From Myxococcales bacterium (GTDB lineage: Bacteria; Myxococcota_A; Polyangia; Fen-1088), in the NCBI GenBank assembly GCA_003161835.1, contig PMNO01000169.1:5911-17942 (forward strand): a stretch of 12,032 nt of DNA, written 5' to 3'. The notes under the pieces were generated by a model. That model worked only from the letters and a program-made list of their open reading frames with translations, had not been told where the DNA came from and did not search any database. Shown here in pieces: positions 1-5,581 of this stretch. Within the stretch, counting starts at the first letter, position 1. Every line of letters begins with the position of its first letter. The position numbers and the translations under genes were made by a program.

Positions 1-800
1 GGGAGCTTCGGATCCGAGATGAGGATCTCGGGGCCCGCCGCGCGCAACAACATGAGCCGGGTCTGCCCGGCCGCGCCCCGCCCGGCCGCGACCCGCGTTC
101 CGTTCGACAGCAAGGCGGTCCCGAGCGATTCGACGAAGTCGACCGGCTCCGCGGCCCGCGGCCCGAACGCCGCGAGCACCTGGCGGCCGTCGACGCGAAA
201 CAGGCCCTGTCGGGCGGTGCCGATCCATGCGGTCTTCCCGTCGAGATCGGCGTCGATGGAGGTGATGGACCAGGGACCGCCACCTGGCGCGCTGATCGGA
301 TTGATGCTGCCGCCGCCGATGAAAAACAACCCCGTTGGCGTGCTCGCCCAGAGCCCATCGCCCGCCGCCGGTCCATTCACGGATCCAAGCCGCCCGACTT
401 GGGCCAACTTCGCGACGGTCTGATACCGCGGCGCCCCCTCGACTTCGGAGAAACGGCCCACCTCCACGTCGGTTCCAATCAGTACCCGCCCGGACGCATC
501 TGTGCCGAGCGCCGACACGCCTCCCCCGACGAAGCCGGATTCCTGTCCCACCCATTGCGCCGGCCCCCCGGGGAGCCGAACCCGGCGCAGCCCACGTTCG
601 CTCCCGATCCAAATATATCCCTTACTGAGCGCCAGGGCCCGGATCGGCGCCACGTCCGCTTGAAACGTGATTGTCTCCGGCAGCGCCACCAGAGCGGCGG
701 GCACCGTTGGCGCGCGTGCTTCGGACGGGCGCGCGCCCCCACACCCCGCCGCCGTGATGATCCCGACCAAGGGAACCGCCACGAATACCAATGACCTCAT
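1..800 (-). CDS. Beta-propeller lipoprotein, partial (C-terminus off window)
   Basis: This is an open minus-strand frame with no stop before the window edge, at least 266 codons. It begins with a basic N-terminus and hydrophobic segment ending in a lipobox-like TAAGC with Cys20, so a signal-peptidase-II lipoprotein exported to the envelope is likely. The mature part carries repeated units that look like two-component-regulator propeller (Reg_prop) blades: 'GYIWIGSERGLRRV', 'GRVLIGTDVEVGRF', 'DGLWASTPTGLFFI' and 'KTAWIGTARQGLFRVDG', each with the W/L-I-G-T...G-L pattern. Such propellers usually bind ligands or partner proteins; the substrate here is unknown. An in-frame ATG six codons upstream (816-818) is an alternative start; neither start has a clear ribosome binding site. 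The gene lies on the host side of the tRNA and is probably chromosomal. The coding frame and signal peptide are clear, the exact function is not. Confidence 0.72.
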   Translation of the reverse strand, partial: MRSLVFVAVPLVGIITAAGCGGARPSEARAPTVPAALVALPETITFQADVAPIRALALSKGYIWIGSERGLRRVRLPGGPAQWVGQESGFVGGGVSALGTDASGRVLIGTDVEVGRFSEVEGAPRYQTVAKLAQVGRLGSVNGPAAGDGLWASTPTGLFFIGGGSINPISAPGGGPWSITSIDADLDGKTAWIGTARQGLFRVDGRQVLAAFGPRAAEPVDFVESLGTALLSNGTRVAAGRGAAGQTRLMLLRAAGPEILISDPKL

Positions 801-826
801 GCTAAGGGGCGCAACCATATTGGGCG

Positions 827-856
827 CTACTATGAATGGCCCTGGGGCGCGGTCAA
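827..856 (-). promoter_or_regulatory. Candidate promoter of the lipoprotein gene
   Basis: On the minus strand a TTGACC -35-like box (851-856) is followed, after 18 bases, by TAGTAG (827-832), a weak -10 match. The start site would fall near 820, just upstream of both possible start codons. Only the -35 is convincing. Confidence 0.3.
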
Positions 857-960
857 GGCGGCGCGCCGCTACGCGCCCACCGGTGCCGCGAGCAGGGCTG
901 GTGTCGGAAGTGCAATTGTTGGTCTGCGCAACGGGGTGTCGTCGCGGGGATCGCGGAACG

Positions 961-980
961 GGCGACCGTAGGCGACCGTA
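961..980. repeat. Perfect tandem 10-mer in tRNA upstream region
   Basis: GGCGACCGTA occurs twice head to tail, 961-970 and 971-980, about 30 bases before the tRNA promoter. It may be a regulatory element or simple slippage. Apart from this repeat and the promoter candidates, 801-1068 shows no gene. Confidence 0.5.
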
Positions 981-1011
981 AGAGAAGCGTGGTACGGCAA
1001 GGGTAAGTGTG

Positions 1012-1040
1012 TTGACCGAACCGCGCCACGCTGCTAGGAA
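1012..1040 (+). promoter_or_regulatory. Candidate promoter of tRNA-Ala
   Basis: TTGACC at 1012-1017 matches the -35 consensus in five of six positions. A 17-base spacer leads to TAGGAA at 1035-1040, a weak -10. The predicted start near 1047 would give a 5' leader of roughly 20 bases before the mature tRNA, a usual arrangement. Confidence 0.45.
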
Positions 1041-1068
1041 GCACCTCGCCGTTTTCTATCGCGGCGGG

Positions 1069-1141
1069 GGGGCTGTAGCTCAGCTGGGAGAGCGCCTCAA
1101 TGGCATTGAGGAGGCCGACGGTTCGATCCCGTTCAGCTCCA
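1069..1141 (+). tRNA. tRNA-Ala (anticodon GGC)
   Basis: A full 73-base cloverleaf can be folded by eye. The 7-bp acceptor stem (GGGGCTG with CAGCTCC, one G-U) is followed by D stem GCTC/GAGC, anticodon stem CCTCA/TGAGG with loop ATGGCAT and anticodon GGC at 1102-1104, and T stem GACGG/CCGTT with the TTCGATC loop. The discriminator base is A1141. CCA is not encoded. The gene is intact, and a tyrosine recombinase gene ends about 60 bases downstream on the opposite strand, which marks this tRNA as the likely integration target. A T-rich stretch just after the gene may help end transcription. Confidence 0.97.
1105..1141. other. Candidate left attachment site (attL) in tRNA 3' half
   Basis: Tyrosine recombinases of integrative elements usually recombine within the anticodon-to-3' part of a tRNA gene and regenerate the tRNA. 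The integrase beside this tRNA predicts such a core here. No second copy of the T-loop/acceptor sequence was found in the rest of the window, so the core length cannot be set and the right site must lie outside. Confidence 0.4.
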
Positions 1142-1176
1142 CGAAATTACTTAGGTTTATTTTTCGAAAAGGCCGT

Positions 1177-1206
1177 TTGAAACGATTGGCGGTCCAATCG
1201 TTTCAA
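1177..1206 (-). terminator. Hairpin at the integrase stop codon
   Basis: A perfect 13-bp inverted repeat (arms 1177-1189 and 1194-1206, loop CGGT) includes the integrase stop codon at 1203-1205. On the minus strand it is followed within a few bases by TTTT and an A/T-rich run toward the tRNA. It could terminate the integrase transcript and insulate it from the tRNA. Its place next to the presumed attL also allows a role as a recombinase or accessory-protein binding site. Confidence 0.55.
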
Positions 1207-2276
1207 GGTGAGGAGGCGAGTCTGCCCCCATCGAGCACGGTCAACACCCGCCGCTGGCGCGCCCCGGCGATCGCCTCGGGCTTCGCGTAGCTCTCGACCG
1301 TGGTCGAGAACGACTCGTGCCCCAGAGACGAGGCGACGACGTGGGCGGAAGCGCCGTGCTCGAGAGCGAGGGTCGAGTGCAGCCCCCGCATTCCGTGCGC
1401 GGTCACCTGAGGCACCTTCGCCTCCTTGCAGATCCGCTTCACCCACTTCCTCACCCAGTCCCGCCAGTGATCGCCGAAGAGGTGCCCCTGCGGTCCCTTC
1501 CCCTCCGCGAGCCCCTTCAGGTACGGCTGCAACACCTCCGGCACCTGTAGGGTCCGCTTCCCCGCCTCCGTCTTCGCGTCGGGTATCCAGAGCAGCCTCC
1601 CACCATCGTCGAGATCTCTCGCGACCCTCGTCGTGATCTCCGACGCCCTCATCCCCATCAGCAGCGAGACGAGAGCGGCTACCGCCCCCGACTCGCCCCG
1701 CCCTGCCATCTCCGTCGCCTTCGCCACCCACCTGCGTGCTTCATCGATCCGGAGCTGAGGCTTCCCGTGCTTCCTCTTCCCGACGCCCTGCACTTCCTCC
1801 ACCGGACTTCGCGACACCCACCTCCGCGGCTTCGCACAACACCACCGAAGGAACGTCTTCGCCGCTGCAAGAATGGTCCGGTGGCTGTCCACCGAGAACA
1901 CCTTCTTCGTTCTGGTGCTCCGCTTCCGCAGCTCCTCGTAGTAACCCTCGCAGGCTCTCGGCGTGAGATCGCCGAGCATCATGTCCCTGTCGGAAAAGAA
2001 CGTCTCCAACCTGTACATGGTGTTCGCCACGGACACGGCCTTGTTCTGCTTGTCCGTCGAGAGGTACTCCTCGTATGCGTCGAGCGCTTCCTGCATTGTC
2101 TTGCGTCCCTGCTTCGCGAATTCCTTCCTCACCGAGCGGATGACTTCTTCGGCCTTTTCCTTCGTCGGATAGAACCGACTATCTCTCTCGCCTCCCGCTC
2201 CGACCACGACGACTCGCCATTGTCTTCCGATGGGATAGGGTCCGAGGACCCGCTCCCCTCTACTTCGCTGCGCCAT
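1203..2276 (-). CDS. int: Tyrosine recombinase/integrase (XerD/phage type)
   Basis: The 357-residue protein is a complete tyrosine site-specific recombinase, expected to integrate and excise the element at the adjacent tRNA-Ala. The N-terminus (about 12-55) looks like an arm-type DNA-binding region. Residues 60-160 form the SAM-like core-binding domain and 175-340 the catalytic domain. All catalytic positions are visible: Arg210 in 'LLMGMRASE', Lys235 in 'DAKTEAGKR', His294 and Arg297 in 'HGMR', His320 in 'LGHES' and the nucleophile Tyr330 in 'VESYAKPE'. The ATG at 2274-2276 is preceded by AAGGAGA (2284-2290) at good spacing. The 5' end overlaps the preceding small gene by about 148 bases. 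The gene reads toward the tRNA, so its 3' end abuts the attachment site. Confidence 0.95.
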   Translation of the reverse strand: MAQRSRGERVLGPYPIGRQWRVVVVGAGGERDSRFYPTKEKAEEVIRSVRKEFAKQGRKTMQEALDAYEEYLSTDKQNKAVSVANTMYRLETFFSDRDMMLGDLTPRACEGYYEELRKRSTRTKKVFSVDSHRTILAAAKTFLRWCCAKPRRWVSRSPVEEVQGVGKRKHGKPQLRIDEARRWVAKATEMAGRGESGAVAALVSLLMGMRASEITTRVARDLDDGGRLLWIPDAKTEAGKRTLQVPEVLQPYLKGLAEGKGPQGHLFGDHWRDWVRKWVKRICKEAKVPQVTAHGMRGLHSTLALEHGASAHVVASSLGHESFSTTVESYAKPEAIAGARQRRVLTVLDGGRLASSP

Positions 2277-2482
2277 GTTCCCTTCTCCTTTCCGGGGCGC
2301 GGCGAAACGTCAGCGCCTGGAACGTTATCACGGCCGGGTAGAAGCGGGGCCAGCTCCTTCGCCAAAAGCGGCGCGAGCAGCCGCACGAAGCGACCGAGGT
2401 CACGAACGCCGGAGGGCGTCTCGGATTCGTCGTTGGCTGGAACGCTCGTCGGGCCGACGACGTGCGCACCGCGAGCGCTCAT
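2129..2482 (-). CDS. Small protein coupled to sigma factor, overlapping integrase
   Basis: I do not recognise this 117-residue protein. Support for it being real is its start: the ATG (2480-2482) shares ATGA with the sigma-factor stop, and a GAGG (complement of 2491-2494) sits eight bases upstream. Residues about 25-50 form a predicted amphipathic helix ('LGRFVRLLAPLLAKELAPLL'). The rest is polar, Ser/Glu/Pro-rich and probably disordered, ending in a strongly basic tail ('IRRRKRPKKSSAR') that could touch nucleic acid. Its last 49 codons overlap the integrase gene in another frame, and the integrase ribosome binding site lies inside it. The position between a sigma factor and an integrase suggests a partner or regulator of one of them, such as a recombination directionality factor or anti-sigma factor, but no domain shows this. 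The overlapped C-terminal part is the least certain. Confidence 0.5.
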   Translation of the reverse strand: MSARGAHVVGPTSVPANDESETPSGVRDLGRFVRLLAPLLAKELAPLLPGRDNVPGADVSPRPGKEKGTWRSEVEGSGSSDPIPSEDNGESSWSEREAREIVGSIRRRKRPKKSSAR

Positions 2483-3159
2483 GATGATGGCCTCACGGCG
2501 ACCAGGTCGGCTCGCCGCGACCTCTCGGTTTCCGCCTCGGGGCGGTAGGGGTAGGAGGTGATCTCTTCGATTGCGGCGCGGAGGGTGACGAGCGCCCGGG
2601 CATGAAGACGTGACGCTCGGGGGCGGCCGATCCTCAGCTCTTTGGCGGCCTGGGTGATCGTCTTCTCCTGGTAGTGATGGAGCTCGACGACTCGCCGCTC
2701 GAGCACGGGCAAGCCGCGCAACGCGGCGGCAACCTGCGCGGTGACGTCCTCCGTTTCGGTCGTCGGACAGACCATCGGGCGGCCATTCCGCCGGACGTCG
2801 TTGTGGGCCCGATGGCCGGCGTCGACCGCGACCTGCCAGTCGTGACCGACGCGATCGATTCGAAGACGGCGGTCGGCGCGGCGGCCGAACCAGTGTTGGG
2901 TGCGGATGCCATCGACAATCGCGCCGTAAATCCGTCGGCGCGCGAAGGCGGAGAACGGCACGCCCCTTTCCTCGAACCGCGTGGCTGCCTCGACGAGGCC
3001 TATCGCGCCGTACGCGACGAGGTCGTCGAACTCGATGCCCCTTCCCAGTGGCCGGGCTCGGATGTCCCCGGCTATCGACTTGACCAGGTCCAGGTGAGTC
3101 TTGATCAGCCGGTCACGCGTCCTCGTGTCAGATGCCTTGGAGTCGCCGGTGCCTTGCAT
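2479..3159 (-). CDS. RNA polymerase sigma factor, sigma-70 family (FliA/WhiG-like)
   Basis: The 226-residue product would direct RNA polymerase to a specific promoter set. Residues about 13-86 are sigma region 2, with 'THLDLVKSIAGDIRAR' (core-binding helix 2.1/2.2), 'IEFDDLVAYGAIGLVEAATR' and 'FSAFARRRIYGAIVDGIR' (2.3/2.4, promoter melting). Residues about 145-197 are region 4, with a helix-turn-helix 'TITQAAKELRIGRPRASRLH' for the -35 box. The middle (90-140) does not look like a normal region 3. The size fits FliA/WhiG-type alternative factors and differs from short ECF factors. I chose the ATG at 3157-3159, preceded by GAAGGA; a longer frame would need a TTG at 3247-3249 and adds unrelated residues. 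It overlaps the next gene by ATGA and lies downstream of the TraK-L-M-like run, so it is part of the element. Confidence 0.85.
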   Translation of the reverse strand: MQGTGDSKASDTRTRDRLIKTHLDLVKSIAGDIRARPLGRGIEFDDLVAYGAIGLVEAATRFEERGVPFSAFARRRIYGAIVDGIRTQHWFGRRADRRLRIDRVGHDWQVAVDAGHRAHNDVRRNGRPMVCPTTETEDVTAQVAAALRGLPVLERRVVELHHYQEKTITQAAKELRIGRPRASRLHARALVTLRAAIEEITSYPYRPEAETERSRRADLVAVRPSS

Positions 3160-3201
3160 GTTCTTGAAGTCCTTCGTCCCGTCTGGTTGTGAGTAGCGGC
3201 T

Positions 3202-3217
3202 CTGGCCCAGAGGCCAG
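3202..3217. repeat. Small inverted repeat before sigma gene
   Basis: CTGGCC and GGCCAG flank a 4-base loop between the TraM-like frame and the sigma-factor start. It may be an attenuator or operator. The rest of 3160-3289 shows no gene and no convincing promoter. Confidence 0.3.
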
Positions 3218-3289
3218 CTCGAACCGCCCCTCGTGATCGGTTCTCGCAACGAGACGGCAAACCGTTAACTTCGCGACCGAGGCGGCGGC

Positions 3290-3745
3290 TCAGACCTCCT
3301 TGTCGGCACCGGCCGGAAAAATCAGCGGTCGCGGCAGGACTCGGTGGAACGTGTGTTGAAATACCTCGGGACGGCGCCCGTGATGCCAGCGTCTGGAGGG
3401 ACTTGGCCACTCCACGCACGACGCTCGGCGCGACGTCCCGCGTCGCAAAAACCCTATCGATTCATATCGCCCGCCGCGATTCGCCAGCGGTACGACTTGC
3501 CGCGCTCCGGTTGGGCGACGCACCAATCTCCCTTCCGGTCGAGCCCTCGAGCCGGCTGCCTGCGCGATCTGGTGCGGGATGTCCTGATAGAGCGTCTGGT
3601 AGTGCTCCAACACCATGAGAAGTGTCCAGACGGCATCCGTGGGCTTGATGTTGAGCGCGTCGCGAGCCCGGTAGAGGCGTTGCCGCTCGCCGTCCGTCGG
3701 CTGACGATCGAGGAGCTTTTCGAACGATTCTTCGAGGTCACTCAC
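3290..3745 (-). CDS. traM: TraM/MobE-like mobilization protein, probably frame-disrupted
   Basis: The first 64 residues ('MSDLEESFEKLLDRQPTDGE', then a Tyr/Arg-rich helix and a 'WTLLMVLEHYQTLY' helix) resemble the N-terminus of the small TraM-type proteins encoded after TraL in RP4-like mobilization operons. The start is GTG (3743-3745) inside the stop region of the preceding ATPase gene (GTGAGTGA, 8-base overlap), a sign of translational coupling. After about residue 64 the Arg/Pro-rich tail of this frame looks non-coding, while another frame further on (about 3360-3460) reads 'VVRGVAKSLQTLASRA', which looks more like the expected alpha-helical C-terminus. I infer one or more frameshifts near 3550 and after, so the gene may be decayed. 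RP4 TraM is known to be needed for full transfer efficiency; the exact role is unclear. The N-terminal part is well supported, the annotated 3' end is not. Confidence 0.6.
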   Translation of the reverse strand: MSDLEESFEKLLDRQPTDGERQRLYRARDALNIKPTDAVWTLLMVLEHYQTLYQDIPHQIAQAAGSRARPEGRLVRRPTGARQVVPLANRGGRYESIGFLRRGTSRRASCVEWPSPSRRWHHGRRPEVFQHTFHRVLPRPLIFPAGADKEV

Positions 3746-4421
3746 TGACGACCTGCGACAACATGGCGGCGCATTCCTCCCGCCACCGTTCCAGCTCCAT
3801 TCGATCGCCCAGCGACAGCTCGCCGGTTGCTTTCGCGATTGTCATCCGCCCCTTGTTCATGGCGTCGGTCACGCGGTCGGCGAGTTCGGGCAGGTTGATG
3901 GACTTGCTTCCTTTCCCTTCGATGCCGGACTTCATCTTGGAGCCGTTGTAGAGCTCGAACTTCTTCTCGGAGCCGAGATAGAGATTTCGCACGACGTGCA
4001 CCTCGGCTTCTGGGATCGCCGCCATGAAGTCCGACAGCAGCTCGAGGCTTTCCCGCTTCCGGTCGATCATCCAAAGGACGACCAGCTTTCGCCCCAGCTC
4101 TCCGAGCGCCTTGTTGAGCGTGCGGCCGAAGTTGCTGACGCCGGTCTGATTTCGCGCGCCGGTGTTGATGACGATCGTGCTCTCTGCCCTGCTCTCGACC
4201 AGATTGACCAGCTCGATCCATCCCTCCCTCTCGTCGAGGTTCACCAGCTCTCCGCCGGTCTCCTCCTGATAGGTCTTGAACACGTCCGGGACCGACGTAT
4301 CGGTCTCGACGAGAAACGGCTCCTGTCCGCCGGCCTGCAGAAAGTCGAGCAGGGCCATCGACATCAGTGACTTGCCCACGCCGCCCTTGCCCCCACCGAC
4401 GAGAAAGATCGCTTTCGACAT
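3738..4421 (-). CDS. traL: TraL/MobD-like ParA/MinD-family ATPase
   Basis: The 227-residue protein is a P-loop ATPase of the ParA/MinD type. The deviant Walker A 'GGGKGGVGKS' (9-18) contains the signature Lys12 and Lys17, followed by 'FLVETDTSVPD' with Asp41 in the Walker A' position. The usual Walker B acidic residue appears as Asn86 in 'IVINTGA'. Length and position match TraL of RP4 (about 240 residues), encoded between TraK and TraM on the leading side of oriT. TraL-type proteins support conjugative DNA processing, and a role in positioning plasmid or relaxosome has been suggested for the family. The ATG (4419-4421) has AAGGAT upstream at good spacing, 15 bases after the TraK-like stop, and the 3' end overlaps the TraM-like GTG start. 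A solo chromosome-partition ParA is less likely because there is no ParB gene nearby. Confidence 0.85.
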   Translation of the reverse strand: MSKAIFLVGGGKGGVGKSLMSMALLDFLQAGGQEPFLVETDTSVPDVFKTYQEETGGELVNLDEREGWIELVNLVESRAESTIVINTGARNQTGVSNFGRTLNKALGELGRKLVVLWMIDRKRESLELLSDFMAAIPEAEVHVVRNLYLGSEKKFELYNGSKMKSGIEGKGSKSINLPELADRVTDAMNKGRMTIAKATGELSLGDRMELERWREECAAMLSQVVSE

Positions 4422-4436
4422 GATTTATCCTTTTGT

Positions 4437-4946
4437 TCAGTAGCTGTCCTTGTCCTTCACGAGAAAGGCTCCCTTACCGCTGCGCAGCGCGGTGCCCTCT
4501 GGCGCCGCGCCCGCCTCCGGCGTGCTCGCCGCCTGCTTCGCGCCGGGTGGGGCTTGAGTGGTCGCGGGTGCAGGCGCGTTCGACGCCTCGCGCTTCGCCG
4601 TCTTTGGCGTCCCGCTCCCTGACCCGCGGGGGGCGGGCCGGATACCGCTCTTCGCCCGCTTCTCCGTCTTGCTTTTGGCGCGCTGAAGGTAGTTCTTGAG
4701 CGTCGGTGTCGTGATCGCGAGGCCGCGCCCGCGCAGGCTCTCGGCCACCTCTTCGATGGTGTAGCCACGTTGCTGCAGGGCGATGAGCTCGCCCGCGAGC
4801 AGGCTCACCATCCGCTGTTTGTCGAGCTTTCGTTTGGCCGGGTCCTTCGGTGGAATCGCCCGCAGCTCCGCGATCAGCCAGTTGGCGTTCTCGACGGTGT
4901 ACTCGATGGCGGGCATTGTCTGGGCAGGTTCCTTTTCCGACGGCAT
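4437..4946 (-). CDS. traK: TraK/MobC-like oriT-binding protein
   Basis: Starting at the ATG at 4944-4946 (GAGG just upstream) the product has 169 residues. Upstream alternatives at 5037-5039 (ATG) and 5070-5072 (TTG) lack ribosome binding sites. Residues 18-60 are helical ('ANWLIAELRAIPPKDPAKRK', 'SLLAGELIALQQ') and 62-90 form a likely helix-turn-helix ('YTIEEVAESLRGRGLAITT', 'TLKNYLQRAK'). An Ala/Pro/Lys-rich linker follows (95-150), then a short C-terminal 'GAFLVKDKDSY'. Context gives the assignment: it is the first gene divergent from oriT, followed by a TraL-like ATPase and a TraM-like protein, as in the RP4 traKLM order. RP4 TraK binds the leading side of oriT and bends the DNA; the same role is inferred here. 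It could also autoregulate this operon from the same gap. Confidence 0.75.
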   Translation of the reverse strand: MPSEKEPAQTMPAIEYTVENANWLIAELRAIPPKDPAKRKLDKQRMVSLLAGELIALQQRGYTIEEVAESLRGRGLAITTPTLKNYLQRAKSKTEKRAKSGIRPAPRGSGSGTPKTAKREASNAPAPATTQAPPGAKQAASTPEAGAAPEGTALRSGKGAFLVKDKDSY

Positions 4947-5257
4947 GCGGTCCTCGTAGTTCCTGTCGGCCAGTCGCAGACAAAACGTTCCCGCGGGCAG
5001 AAACGATTCGCACGCCGCTGGCCGAATGGTTCCATGCATGACGGTCACGTCTATCGAATCGGCTCTCGCCAAGCGTCGGAATCAGATAACAGGATGGGGG
5101 CTTGTCCGGACACATGCGGCTGGCGCCGCACGTGCCCTCCCAAGCCCAGCTCCGCCCCGCCCGCTCGGCGCTCCGCTTCTCTCAGGCGAGTCTCCGCCAG
5201 ACGCGAGGGTGCTCGGCGCATTCGCTTCTCGCACCCAGCAGAACGGAGGCCCGGCCG
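4947..5257. other. Divergent intergenic region containing oriT
   Basis: This 311-base gene-free gap separates the TraK-like gene (minus) from the TraJ/MobC-like gene (plus), so it must hold both promoters. It contains the nic-like motif and nested inverted repeats described separately. The stretch 4947-5088, on the leading side of nic, would be the expected TraK-binding region by analogy with RP4; an 8-base CATGCATG palindrome lies at 5033-5040. No convincing -35/-10 pair was seen in either direction. The ribosome binding site GGAGG (5245-5249) of the next gene lies at its right end. Confidence 0.7.
5089..5147 (-). other. oriT: Origin of transfer (oriT), RP4/IncP-type nic region
   Basis: On the minus strand CATCCTG followed by T (5096 down to 5089) matches the IncP-type nic consensus YATCCTG|Y, placing the predicted cut between the complements of 5090 and 5089. 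Seven bases from nic, on the relaxase-gene side, begins an outer inverted repeat (GGGCTTG 5098-5104, CAAGCCC 5141-5147). It encloses an inner one (5111-5120 and 5125-5134, 9 of 10 paired) and the palindrome TGTCCGGACA (5103-5112). In RP4 the nic also lies about 8 bases from an inverted repeat bound by TraJ, with traJ/traI on that side and traK on the other, exactly as here. The transferred strand would lead into the traK-L-M, sigma and integrase genes and bring the relaxase gene in last. Confidence 0.75.
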
Positions 5258-5581
5258 ATGCCGTTCGCTCGTAAGGGGGCGGCCGCCCTCACGGAGCGCC
5301 TCGACGTCCGCGTCGCGCCGGGAGAGAAGGAGCAGCTCCGTCGAACCGCCGCGAGCGCCGGCATCAGCGTTGCCGAGTTGATCCGGGCGCGTGCCCTCGA
5401 CCGGCCCGTCGTATCGCGCACCGACGCCACGACGATCCGCGAGCTGCGTCGGCTCGGCGGCCTGCTCAAGAAGGTCCACCTCGACAGTGGCGGCGCCTAT
5501 AACCGGGAGACGGCCTCCGCGTTGACCGCCCTCCGCGCAGCGATCGTCCAGCTTGCTGGCGGCGACGAAGGCGCGTCGTGA
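5258..5581 (+). CDS. mobC: TraJ/MobC-like ribbon-helix-helix relaxosome accessory protein
   Basis: The 107-residue protein has an N-terminal ribbon-helix-helix region: 'LTERLDVRVAPGEKEQLRR' then 'ASAGISVAELIRARALD', residues about 11-50. A C-terminal helical part with 'ELRRLGGLLKKVHLD' is typical of TraJ/MobC relaxosome proteins. Such proteins bind the inverted repeat next to nic, help open the DNA and recruit the relaxase. The ATG at 5258 is chosen because GGAGG (5245-5249) sits eight bases upstream; the open frame continues upstream to 5102 but that part overlaps the oriT repeats and has no ribosome binding site. The stop overlaps the relaxase GTG start (GTGA, 5578-5581), so the two are translationally coupled. 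Confidence 0.85.
   Translation: MPFARKGAAALTERLDVRVAPGEKEQLRRTAASAGISVAELIRARALDRPVVSRTDATTIRELRRLGGLLKKVHLDSGGAYNRETASALTALRAAIVQLAGGDEGAS

Noticed and set aside
1208..1636. Long plus-strand open frames antisense to the integrase
   Set aside because: They are Arg/Pro/Ser-rich low-complexity translations typical of the reverse complement of GC-rich coding DNA; the minus-strand recombinase explains the region.
3160..3249. Longer sigma factor starting at 3249
   Set aside because: It needs a TTG start without a ribosome binding site and adds 30 residues unrelated to sigma factors; the ATG at 3159 with GAAGGA is better.
5048..5061. GCCGATTC on the minus strand as a FliA-type -10 box upstream of traK
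   Set aside because: It matches the GCCGATAA box partly, but no TAAA-like -35 is found at the required distance, so no sigma-dependent promoter is claimed.
4947..5072. Longer TraK-like protein starting at 5072 or 5039
   Set aside because: The first is a TTG and neither has a ribosome binding site; the ATG at 4946 is preceded by GAGG.
5102..5257. N-terminal extension of the TraJ/MobC-like protein
   Set aside because: It would run through the oriT inverted repeats and lacks a ribosome binding site; GGAGG at 5245 points to the ATG at 5258.
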